In this document: positions 56,772 to 64,000 of the stretch, in pieces
Layout of the letters: every line of letters begins with the position of its first letter
How positions within the stretch are numbered: position 1 is the first letter of the stretch
NCBI RefSeq assembly: GCF_017086405.1
Contig: NZ_CP070973.1
Location: 1,178,001 to 1,242,000 of the forward strand
DNA from: Mycobacterium gordonae
GTDB taxonomy: Bacteria > Actinomycetota > Actinomycetes > Mycobacteriales > Mycobacteriaceae
Length of the DNA: 64,000 bases
Reading direction: 5' to 3'
Notes under the pieces: generated by a model
The model's database searches: none
What the model was told of the DNA's origin: nothing
What the model saw: the letters and a program-made list of their open reading frames with translations, nothing else
Program-made: the position numbers and the translations under genes

Positions 56772-57305
56772 TCAGTCCTTTCGGGTGTTCAGCTCGGTGT
56801 GCAGGTAGAGGTCTCTCAGACAAGCGATTTCGGCGCCGTGATGGATCGCCTCGCGGTTGATGTGCAGGACCAGCTCGCTCAGCGTGTGCTGGGCGTAGGG
56901 GCCTTCCGCGGGGCCGCACGGTCGGTTCAGATCGGCAGCGGACAACGCCCGCACACCGGCGATCCACGCCGCGTACTCCGTGTCGAGCTGGCGCAGTGCA
57001 GTCGCCGCGTCGGTGGCGTAAGGCCAATTCTGGTAGTCGGCGGGTGGGCCACCGAAGTGGTGATGGTTGCGCAGGGCGAACACTCCCACAATGACGTGCG
57101 CCAGCCGCCAGGCGATGGTGGTCACCGGTGTCGGGGTCGGGCTCGGATGCGCGAAATCCACTGACGCGTCCGGATGCACGGTCCAGCAGTCGGGCACCGG
57201 CCGCCAGAAGTATTCGGCGTCGGTCAAGCCGTCCAGGCGGGGGCGCAGTTGGGCGTGCCAGTGCCAGTCGAGCTGGTCGGCGAGTTGGGTGGTCAGGTCT
57301 GCCAT
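56772..57305 (-). CDS. DinB-fold protein, second copy type
   Basis: DinB-superfamily protein of 177 residues with histidines placed as metal ligands (AWRLAHVIVGVFALRNHHHF and LVLHINREAIHHGAEIACLR). Distinct from its neighbour but the same fold. Start ATG 57305; the in-frame ATG at 57350 would reach toward the divergent regulator gene and is less likely. Probably a thiol S-transferase or hydrolase acting on small electrophiles; the substrate is unknown. Confidence 0.77.
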   Translation of the reverse strand: MADLTTQLADQLDWHWHAQLRPRLDGLTDAEYFWRPVPDCWTVHPDASVDFAHPSPTPTPVTTIAWRLAHVIVGVFALRNHHHFGGPPADYQNWPYATDAATALRQLDTEYAAWIAGVRALSAADLNRPCGPAEGPYAQHTLSELVLHINREAIHHGAEIACLRDLYLHTELNTRKD

Positions 57306-57367
57306 GATGCGAGCCTTCCATCGATAGCGGACAGTTTTGGTCCTAAACATGAGGCAGACTGGCCGGC

Positions 57368-58327
57368 ATGTCGGCGACGACGAGCCGGGTGCTGCGGTTG
57401 CTGGGGCTGCTGCAGTCGCGACGGGTATGGACCGGCCAGGAGCTGGCGGAACAGCTGTCGGTGACTGGCCGCAGCGTGCGGCGTGACGTCGAGCGGCTGC
57501 GCGAGTTGGGCTATCCGGTGGAAGCCAGCAAGGGCTCCGGCGGCGGTTACCGGCTCGGCGCCGGCGCGGCGTTGCCGCCGCTGCTGCTCGATCCCGACGA
57601 GGCGGTAGCGGTCGCGGTATGTCTGCGGCTCGCCGCCGGCGGCAGCGTGGCCGGGGTGGGCGAATCGGCGTTGCGGGCGCTGAGCAAGCTGGACCAGGTG
57701 CTGCCGTCCCGGCTGCGCTCCCAGGTCGCCGCGGTGCACCAGGCGACCGTCACGCTGGCGCCGGACGCCGTGGACACCCCGGTGGACCCGGACACGTTGA
57801 CGACGTTGGCCCGGGCGTGCCGGGACCACGAGCACGTCACTGCCGACTACACGGCCCGGGACGGCACCCCGAGCCGTCGTCGCCTGGAGCCCTACCAACT
57901 GGTGACCACCGGCCGGCGCTGGTACCTGCTGGCTTACGACCGAGACCGGAGCGACTGGCGCACCCTGCGACTGGACCGGATGGTCGCAACGCGCGCGGCG
58001 GGTAGCACCTTTGCACCGCGGGCGGCGCCGGACGCACGAGAATTCCTTCGGCACGCGATCAGCGCCGCGCCCTACCGCTACGTGGCCCGGGTGCGCTACC
58101 AGGTGCCCGCGTCCGTCGTCGCGCGCCAGTTCTCGCCGCAATCGATGACCGTCGAACCCGACGGCGACGGGGCCTGCGTGGTCACGGCGGGCGGCGACGA
58201 TCCGCAGCGGATGGTGTTGCACTTCGCGATGGTGGGCGCCGAGTTCCAGGTGCTCGAGCCGGCCGAGGTGCGGGCGGCGGCGGGCGCGGTGGGCGAACTT
58301 CTTCGTCGCGCGGGCCGAGCACCGTAA
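57368..58327 (+). CDS. WYL-domain transcriptional regulator (YafY/DeoR-like HTH)
   Basis: Regulator of 319 residues. N-terminal winged helix-turn-helix (VLRLLGLLQSRRVWTGQELA, VTGRSVRRDVERLRELGYPV), then a WYL ligand-sensing domain (LEPYQLVTTGRRWYLLAYD, WRTLRLDRM) and the WCX-like C-terminus. Divergent from the two DinB-fold genes with 62 bases between starts, so it probably controls them and itself. Followed after nine bases by the GH38 gene. Confidence 0.87.
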   Translation: MSATTSRVLRLLGLLQSRRVWTGQELAEQLSVTGRSVRRDVERLRELGYPVEASKGSGGGYRLGAGAALPPLLLDPDEAVAVAVCLRLAAGGSVAGVGESALRALSKLDQVLPSRLRSQVAAVHQATVTLAPDAVDTPVDPDTLTTLARACRDHEHVTADYTARDGTPSRRRLEPYQLVTTGRRWYLLAYDRDRSDWRTLRLDRMVATRAAGSTFAPRAAPDAREFLRHAISAAPYRYVARVRYQVPASVVARQFSPQSMTVEPDGDGACVVTAGGDDPQRMVLHFAMVGAEFQVLEPAEVRAAAGAVGELLRRAGRAP

Positions 58328-58336
58328 GGTGCGGTC

Positions 58337-61300
58337 ATGCAACTGGTTTCGGCGGCATCGACCGAACTTTTCGTAGGCCCGCCGGATAGACCGCTGCAAC
58401 TGGTTCGCGTCGGTGTGGCCGGCTGTACCGGGCCCACGACGTTACGCGTCGACGGTGCCGGCCTGCGGGGTGAGGCGGTGGCGGCGCGCGGGGACGAGGT
58501 GGTCGAGGTTGCGGTCTCGGTGGAGCGTCCGATCGTCGGAGCGCGGATCGCCGCGCGGGTGGATGCGGCCGACGTCAGCCTGACTTTCGAATTCGTGGTG
58601 GCCGAACCTGGCTGGACGATGTTCATGGTCAGCCACTTCCATTACGACCCGGTCTGGTGGAACACCCAAGGGGCCTACACCAGCGAATGGCACGAGGACC
58701 CCCCTGGGCGCGCCCGTCAGACCAACGGCTTCGAGTTGGTGCACGCCCATCTGGAAATGGCTCGCCGCGAGCCGGAGTACAAATTCGTGCTCGCCGAAGT
58801 CGATTACCTCAAGCCCTACTGGGACACCCGCCCCGAGGACCGCGCCGACCTGCGCAGGTTTCTGGCGCAGGGGCGGGTCGAAGTGATGGGCGGCACCTAC
58901 AACGAGCCGAACACCAATCTCACCAGCCCCGAAACGACCATCCGAAACCTCGTGCACGGCATCGGTTTTCAGCGCGACGTGCTGGGCGCCGACCCGGCTA
59001 CCGCGTGGCAGCTCGACGTGTTCGGGCATGACCCGCAATTCCCGGGGATGGCCGCCGACGCCGGGCTGACGTCGAGTTCGTGGGCTCGCGGGCCACACCA
59101 CCAGTGGGGCCCGGCCTCCGGGGGCGACGTGGACCGGATGCAGTTCTCCAGCGAGTTCGAATGGATCTCGCCCTCCGGGCGCGGCCTGCTCACCCACTAC
59201 ATGCCCGCGCACTACTCGGCGGGTTGGTGGATGGACTCCTCGACCACATTGGCCGAGGCCGAGGAAGCCACCTACGCGCTGTTCGAGCAACTGAAAAGGG
59301 TCGCCTTGACCCGCAACGTGCTGCTGCCGGTCGGCACCGACTACACCCCGCCGAACAAGTGGGTCACCGAGATCCACCGCGACTGGGCCTCGCGCTACAC
59401 CTGGCCGCGGTTCGTGTGCGGGCTGCCGCGGGAGTTCTTTGCGGCGGTGCGCGCCGAACTCGCTGGACGCGGGGTGGACCCGTCGCCGCAGACCCGTGAC
59501 ATGAACCCGATCTACACCGGCAAGGACGTGTCGTACATCGACACCAAGCAGGCCAACCGGGCGGCCGAGAACGCGGTGCTGGACGCCGAGCGGTTCGCGG
59601 TCTTCGCCGGCGTGCTGACCGGTGCGCCGTACCCCCAGGCCGCGTTCGCCAAGGCTTGGGTGCAGCTGGCTTATGGCGCTCACCACGACGCCATCACCGG
59701 CTCGGAATCCGACCAGGTGTATCTCGATCTGCTCACGGGCTGGCGAGACGCGTGGGAGTTGGGCCGCACCTGCCGCGACAACGCGTTGCAGGTGCTGTCC
59801 GGTCTGGTGGCCGACGCAGGTGACTCGGTGGTGGTGTGGAACCCGACGACGCAGCCGCGCACCGACATCGTCACGGCCCGGCTGGACCCGCCGTGCCCGG
59901 CCGGCGTGCGGGTGCTGGACTGCGACGGCGCCGAGCTGCCCGTCCACGTCGAGCACGACGGATGTTCGGTGACATGGCCGGCCCGGGACGTGCCGTCGCT
60001 GGGATGGCGGACCTATCGGCTGGTCCCGGCGGAGTCCGCCCCGGGATGGCGGCCGGTCGCCGGGACGCAGATCGCCAACGAGTACTACCGGCTCACCGCG
60101 GACCCACATCGCGGCGGGGCGGTGGCGTCGCTGATCCGGGGCGACCGGGAGCTGATCGCGGGTGGTCGGGTGGGCAACGAAATCGCGGTCTACCAGGAAT
60201 ATGCGTCGCACCCGACCCAGGGAGAAGGACCGTGGCACCTGCTGCCGCGCGGACCGGTGGTCGGCAGCTCGGAATTTCACGCCACCGTGCAGGCCTACCG
60301 CGGACCCCTCGGTGAGCGGTTGGTGGTCCGGGGCCGGATCGGTGAGCTGCTCAGCTACACCCAGACCACGATCTTGTGGCGCGGCACCGACCGCGTCGAC
60401 TGCCGCACCACCATCGACGATTTCGCGGGCGAAGACCGGCTGGTGCGGCTGCGGTGGCCGTGTCCGGTAGCCGGCGCCATGCCGGTCAGCGAGGTCGGGG
60501 ACGCGGTGGTCGGGCGCGGTTTCGCGTTGCTGCACTGCGCCGGTGCCCCGGGCCTCCGGTCGGTGGACACCGGGGAACACCTGTGGACGCTGGACAACCC
60601 TGCCTATGGCTGGTTCGGGTTGTCCTCGGCGGCCCGGGTCCGCATCGGCAACGACAGCCGAGCGATATCGGTGGCCGAGGTAGTGGCTCCTTCGGAATCG
60701 CGCGCGGGCGCGATCGCCCGCGAACTCATGGTCGCACTGGTGCGCGCGGGGGTGACGGCTACCTGCAGCGGCGCCGAAAAACCGCGCTACGGCAACCTCG
60801 ACGTCGACTCCAACCTCCCGGACGTCCGCATCGCGCTGGGCGGACCCGCCCGCAATGCGTTCACCAAGGCCGTGCTCTCCGAAGCCGGCCCGCAGTACAC
60901 CGCCGAGCTCGAGCGGCAGCTGGCCGAAACGGGCCGGGCGCGGGTCTGGGTGCCGGCAGCGGCGCACTTGGCGGACGTATTGGTCCCCGACGCCGACCTG
61001 CGAGGATCGCGTGCGCTGCCGGTGCTGATCGTCGACGGCAGCGGCGCTCGGAACCTGACCGCCGCGATCGCGGCCCTCGTCGATGACCTCAACGACGCTG
61101 AAATCGTTGTCGCACAGCATGTTGCGCCGATACCGGAGCCCTTCGAGGACTACACGGTCGCCCTGCTCAACCGCGGCGTACCGAGTTTTGCCGTCGAAAC
61201 CGACGGGACACTGCACACCGCGCTGATGAGGTCCTGCACCGGCTGGCCGTCCGGGACCTGGATCGACGAACCCCGCCGCACCGCGCCCGACGGCTCCAAC

Positions 61301-62521
61301 TTCCAGCTCCAGCACTGGACACACGATTTCGACTACGCGCTGATCTGCGGCGACGGCGACTGGCGGCAAACCCGACTCCCGGCCCGCAGTGCGCAGTTCG
61401 CCAATCCACTGCTGGCGATCACCCCGCGCGGGCACCACGGCGTGTTGCCGGCGAAGGGCTCGCTCCTGCATGTCGAGCCGGCCGAATCGGTGCAGCTGGG
61501 TGCGTTGAAGGCCGCCGGGAACCCGCTGGCGGCCGGCAGCGTACAACCCGTCGCGGCCGGCCAGGTCGCGTTGCGTCTGGTGGAATCGACCGGCGCCGGC
61601 GCGCGGGTCGCCGTCGGCTCGGATCTGGGCACCCTGCGTGGGCTCGCCGAGGCGAACCTGCTGGAGGAACCCGAACGCCGTAGACGCCTCATCGATCTGC
61701 ACGGTTACCAGGTGGCGACGGTACTGGCGCGGCTGGACATCGCCGAAATCCGCAACGACCCGGTGGAATTGGCCCCGGAGTCTGAGCCGGCCCAACCGCT
61801 TTACGCGCGCTACTGGCTGCACAACCGCGGTCCCGCCCCGCTGGGTGGGCTGCCGGTGGTCGGCCACCTGCACCCCACCCAGGTGAGTGTCGACCCCGGT
61901 GCGGACCTGCGGGAGGTGACGTTGCGACTGACGGTGGCCAGCGACTGCACCGATGTCGCGCTCGGCGGCATTGTCGACGTCCTGTGCCCGGACGGCTGGT
62001 CGGTCGCCCCGGTGGAGTTGCCGTTCACGCTGGACGCGGGAGCGCACCTGGAAACCGACGTCGTCCTGGGAATACCGGGTCATGCGCCGGACGGGCGCTA
62101 TCCGGTTCGGGCCCAGCTGCGGGTCACGGAGCCAGAGGTGCCGGCCGCTTGGCGGCAGGTGGTCGAGGATGTGGCGTTCGTCGACATCGGGGGTGAGCCG
62201 GGCGAGTTCGTCTACCTCGAAGAGGGTCCCGCCGACGTGGAACTGGCCGCGGGCGCCGCGGCGCGTCTGTCGGTGACGATCGGCAGCCGTGTCCGCGCCG
62301 ATCTGGCGGTTGAAGCGCACTTGATCAGCCCCTGGGGGACCTGGGAGTGGATGGGACCGGCGGTGCTGGGCGCCGACCTGCCGGCGCAGGGCAGCGTCGA
62401 ACTCGCCTTCGACGTCAGTCCGCCGCCGTGGCTGGACCCGGGACAGTGGTGGGCTCTGGTCCGGGTGGGATGTGCGGGCCGGCTGATCTATTCGCCTGCG
62501 GTGAAAGTGATGGTGACATGA
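58337..62521 (+). CDS. GH38 alpha-mannosidase
   Basis: Cytosolic alpha-mannosidase of 1394 residues, Rv0648 type. The GH38 metal site SHFHYDPVWWNTQGAYTSEW starts near 96, and the nucleophile region is AWQLDVFGHDPQFPGMAA near 217 (Asp). The AHHDAITGSESDQVYLDL segment and a long C-terminal beta-rich part are as in the family. No signal peptide, so it may recycle internal mannosides (for example mannosylated glycans). Longer than most GH38 proteins because of an N-terminal beta-sandwich of about 90 residues and an extended C-terminus. Ends in an ATGA overlap, although the next gene probably starts later. Confidence 0.87.
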   Translation: MQLVSAASTELFVGPPDRPLQLVRVGVAGCTGPTTLRVDGAGLRGEAVAARGDEVVEVAVSVERPIVGARIAARVDAADVSLTFEFVVAEPGWTMFMVSHFHYDPVWWNTQGAYTSEWHEDPPGRARQTNGFELVHAHLEMARREPEYKFVLAEVDYLKPYWDTRPEDRADLRRFLAQGRVEVMGGTYNEPNTNLTSPETTIRNLVHGIGFQRDVLGADPATAWQLDVFGHDPQFPGMAADAGLTSSSWARGPHHQWGPASGGDVDRMQFSSEFEWISPSGRGLLTHYMPAHYSAGWWMDSSTTLAEAEEATYALFEQLKRVALTRNVLLPVGTDYTPPNKWVTEIHRDWASRYTWPRFVCGLPREFFAAVRAELAGRGVDPSPQTRDMNPIYTGKDVSYIDTKQANRAAENAVLDAERFAVFAGVLTGAPYPQAAFAKAWVQLAYGAHHDAITGSESDQVYLDLLTGWRDAWELGRTCRDNALQVLSGLVADAGDSVVVWNPTTQPRTDIVTARLDPPCPAGVRVLDCDGAELPVHVEHDGCSVTWPARDVPSLGWRTYRLVPAESAPGWRPVAGTQIANEYYRLTADPHRGGAVASLIRGDRELIAGGRVGNEIAVYQEYASHPTQGEGPWHLLPRGPVVGSSEFHATVQAYRGPLGERLVVRGRIGELLSYTQTTILWRGTDRVDCRTTIDDFAGEDRLVRLRWPCPVAGAMPVSEVGDAVVGRGFALLHCAGAPGLRSVDTGEHLWTLDNPAYGWFGLSSAARVRIGNDSRAISVAEVVAPSESRAGAIARELMVALVRAGVTATCSGAEKPRYGNLDVDSNLPDVRIALGGPARNAFTKAVLSEAGPQYTAELERQLAETGRARVWVPAAAHLADVLVPDADLRGSRALPVLIVDGSGARNLTAAIAALVDDLNDAEIVVAQHVAPIPEPFEDYTVALLNRGVPSFAVETDGTLHTALMRSCTGWPSGTWIDEPRRTAPDGSNFQLQHWTHDFDYALICGDGDWRQTRLPARSAQFANPLLAITPRGHHGVLPAKGSLLHVEPAESVQLGALKAAGNPLAAGSVQPVAAGQVALRLVESTGAGARVAVGSDLGTLRGLAEANLLEEPERRRRLIDLHGYQVATVLARLDIAEIRNDPVELAPESEPAQPLYARYWLHNRGPAPLGGLPVVGHLHPTQVSVDPGADLREVTLRLTVASDCTDVALGGIVDVLCPDGWSVAPVELPFTLDAGAHLETDVVLGIPGHAPDGRYPVRAQLRVTEPEVPAAWRQVVEDVAFVDIGGEPGEFVYLEEGPADVELAAGAAARLSVTIGSRVRADLAVEAHLISPWGTWEWMGPAVLGADLPAQGSVELAFDVSPPPWLDPGQWWALVRVGCAGRLIYSPAVKVMVT

Positions 62522-62532
62522 ACCCGCCCTCC

Positions 62533-62595
62533 GGCGACGATGCAATGGGGGCACCTCCCGCCTGCGGGGGACGAAGCGATGAGGAGGAGCGGCGC
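62533..62595 (+). repeat. Mycobacterial short dispersed repeat-like sequence in front of Rv0649-type gene
   Basis: The string GGGGGCACCTCCCGCCTGCG (62548-62567), followed by GGGGACGAAGCGATGAGG and then AGGAGCGGCGC, resembles a motif I recall recurring between genes in pathogenic mycobacteria. It forms a CTCCCGC/GCGGGGG hairpin and provides the GAGGAGGAG ribosome site for the next gene. Read as protein it gives low-complexity sequence unlike the domain that follows. No second copy was found in this window, so the repeat call rests on memory of other genomes. Confidence 0.5.
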
Positions 62596-63213
62596 GTGAA
62601 ACCCGACTGTGTAGCAACCGTGGCCGGTGCCGCCGTGGCTGTCGCCGACGTCGATGCCCGCGAGACTCGGCTGCGCGGCGGTCCGCAGGCGAACGCGCTG
62701 CCCGCGCCGGGCACCAGTGAGGGCCGCCAGCTGCGGCGCTGGCTGACTCAATTGATCGTCACCGAGCGGTTGGTCGCCGCTGAGGCGGCCGCCCGCGGCC
62801 TCGACGGTGCCGACGCCCCGACCGAGATCGACCTGCTGCCCGACGCGACCGCCCGACTCGAGATCGGCAGCATCGCTGCGGCCGCACTGGCCGACCCACG
62901 GGCACGCGCCCTGTTCGCCGACGTCACCGCAGGCGTCGAGATCAGCGCCGGCGACGTGGCCGCCTACCACGCCCGCAACCCGCTGCGGTTCGCGCAGTCG
63001 CGTGTCGGAAGCCACGGCTGGCGCGAACCTCCGGTCGGTGATCCGCCGCTGGAAGAGGTGCGATCGGCGATCGCCCAGCACCTGTTGGGGGCCGCGCGCC
63101 GCCGGACATTTCGCGTCTGGCTCGATGCCCGCCATGCCGCCTTGGTGCGGCTCGCGCCCGGCTACGAACATCCCGGCGATCCGTGCCAGCCCGACAACAC
63201 CCACCGGCACTGA
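62596..63213 (+). CDS. Rv0649-like protein (annotated FabD2 elsewhere), peptidyl-prolyl-isomerase-like
   Basis: Protein of 205 residues. The matching gene in M. tuberculosis carries the label malonyl-CoA acyl carrier protein transacylase FabD2, but no acyltransferase serine motif (GHSxG) is present and the size is too small. The helical outline, with RQLRRWLTQLIVTERLVAAE and VAAYHARNPLRF then PPLEEVRSAIAQHLLGAARR, looks instead like the chaperone helices of SurA/parvulin-type isomerases without the isomerase core. GTG 62596 follows a strong GAGGAGGAG site; ATG 62518 would translate the repeat and is rejected. ATGA overlap with the ROK gene. Confidence 0.6.
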   Translation: MKPDCVATVAGAAVAVADVDARETRLRGGPQANALPAPGTSEGRQLRRWLTQLIVTERLVAAEAAARGLDGADAPTEIDLLPDATARLEIGSIAAAALADPRARALFADVTAGVEISAGDVAAYHARNPLRFAQSRVGSHGWREPPVGDPPLEEVRSAIAQHLLGAARRRTFRVWLDARHAALVRLAPGYEHPGDPCQPDNTHRH

Positions 63214-64000
63214 TGCTCACCCTCTGCCTCGATATCGGGGGCACCAAGATCGCCGCCGGGCTCGCCGACCCCGCCGCCCTGGCCGACCCCGGCCGCACGC
63301 TGGTCTACAACGCCACCTGTCCCACACCCGCGGGCGTTGCGGCTGAACAGGTTTGGGATGCGGTCGCGGCGATGATCGCTGACGCGTTGGATGCGGCCGG
63401 AGGGACGGTGGCGGCGGTGGGGATCGCCTCGGCCGGTCCCGTCGACCTGGCGACCGGCAGCGTGAGCCCGGTCAACATCGGGGCCTGGCGCGGTTTCCCG
63501 CTGCGCGATCGCGTGATGGCCGTGGTGCCGGGCGTGCCGGTCCGATTGGGCGGTGACGGCGTCTGCATGGCATTGGGCGAGCACTGGATCGGCGCCGGCC
63601 GCGGCGCCGGCTTCCTGCTGGGCATGGTGGTGTCTACCGGCGTCGGCGGGGGTCTGGTGCTCGACGGCGTGCCGTACACCGGCCGCACCGGCAACGCCGG
63701 TCACGTCGGTCACGTGGTGGTCGAACCGGACGGGCTCCCCTGCGCATGCGGCGCCCGCGGCTGTGTGGAGACGATCGCTTCAGGTCCGTCGATGACGCGC
63801 TGGGCGCGGGCCAACGGCTGGTCGGCGCCGCCCGGCGCCGGAGCCCGGGAACTGTCCCAGGCGGCGGCGGCAGGCGACGAGGTGGCGCTGCGGGCGTTTG
63901 CCCGGGGCACTCGGGCGCTGGCCGCGATGATCGCCTCGGTGGGCGCCGTGTGTGACCTGGACCTGGTCGTCATCGGTGGGGGAGTGGCCAAGTCCGGCGG
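63213..64000 (+). CDS. ROK-family sugar kinase, truncated by window edge
   Basis: First 262 residues of an ROK kinase (Rv0650 type). The N-terminal phosphate loop CLDIGGTKIAAGLAD, the catalytic aspartate in RLGGDGVCMALGEHW, and the ROK signature with zinc ligands GHVGHVVVEPDG and CACGARGCVETIA are all present, so it is a zinc-binding glucokinase or related hexokinase, not a repressor (no helix-turn-helix). ATGA overlap with the preceding gene and the GH38 mannosidase upstream suggest a mannoside-recycling operon: mannosidase, small partner, kinase. The C-terminus lies outside the window. Confidence 0.88.
   Translation, partial: MLTLCLDIGGTKIAAGLADPAALADPGRTLVYNATCPTPAGVAAEQVWDAVAAMIADALDAAGGTVAAVGIASAGPVDLATGSVSPVNIGAWRGFPLRDRVMAVVPGVPVRLGGDGVCMALGEHWIGAGRGAGFLLGMVVSTGVGGGLVLDGVPYTGRTGNAGHVGHVVVEPDGLPCACGARGCVETIASGPSMTRWARANGWSAPPGAGARELSQAAAAGDEVALRAFARGTRALAAMIASVGAVCDLDLVVIGGGVAKSG

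Noticed and set aside
62518..62595. Start of the Rv0649-like gene at ATG 62518
   Set aside because: It would translate the short repeat; GTG 62596 has a far better ribosome site and begins the conserved part.
58442..62617. A 1391-codon open frame on the minus strand opposite the mannosidase
   Set aside because: Antisense shadow of high-GC coding; the plus-strand translation has clear GH38 motifs and the minus-strand product is Arg/His/Gly-rich without domains.

Overview
The window is high-GC actinobacterial DNA and reads as a slow-growing Mycobacterium. The markers are a very large PE_PGRS gene, a complete mmaA4-mmaA3-mmaA2-mmaA1 mycolate methyltransferase set, hadABC, an LpqN-type lipoprotein, and gene order matching the M. 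tuberculosis Rv0583c-Rv0585c, Rv0625c, Rv0629c-Rv0650 blocks. These blocks are interrupted by material that is not part of that order. Names come from recalled family sequences, not from a database search.

Bases 1-12400 are accessory lipid/sterol-type catabolism. A P450 and a frameshifted PLP enzyme come first. Then follows a tight same-strand run: two acyl-CoA dehydrogenases, two MaoC-fold proteins, an SCPx/Ltp-type thiolase-fold protein, a DUF35 protein and a FadD17-like acyl-CoA ligase. An AraC regulator, an ANTAR protein and a CYP125-like P450 follow. The enzyme set matches the activate, dehydrogenate, hydrate, retro-aldol cleave logic known for the end of the cholesterol side chain, and it has no hydroxyacyl-CoA dehydrogenase. 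Bases 12400-25700 hold envelope functions: a FUSC transporter, exported hydrolases, LpqN, a GH92 mannosidase, a pseudokinase-flippase fusion, a PPM-type methyltransferase, an amidohydrolase relic and a DedA/TVP38 protein.

Bases 25697-34061 are recD-recB-recC (minus strand, ATGA overlaps). Divergent from them are a cyanase and a patatin. A 1394-residue PE_PGRS gene follows, flanked on its far side by a decayed copy of the patatin 3' end. Then come echA3, a membrane-anchored unknown, a frameshifted metallo-beta-lactamase-fold hydrolase and an orphan VapB-like protein.

Bases 43100-47900 are core growth genes: tRNA-Thr, tRNA-Met, rpmG2, hadABC, tRNA-Trp, secE, nusG, rplK, rplA. An IS110-family element sits between rplA and the convergent mmaA cluster. 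After mmaA1 come lipG, an ABC1/UbiB kinase-like gene, two DinB-fold genes with a divergent WYL regulator, a GH38 mannosidase, a small Rv0649-like gene preceded by a mycobacterial short-repeat-like sequence, and a ROK kinase cut by the right edge.

Two conserved-looking genes are each broken by a one-base loss in a G5 run. That is either recent decay or homopolymer sequencing error and should be settled before those genes are called dead.
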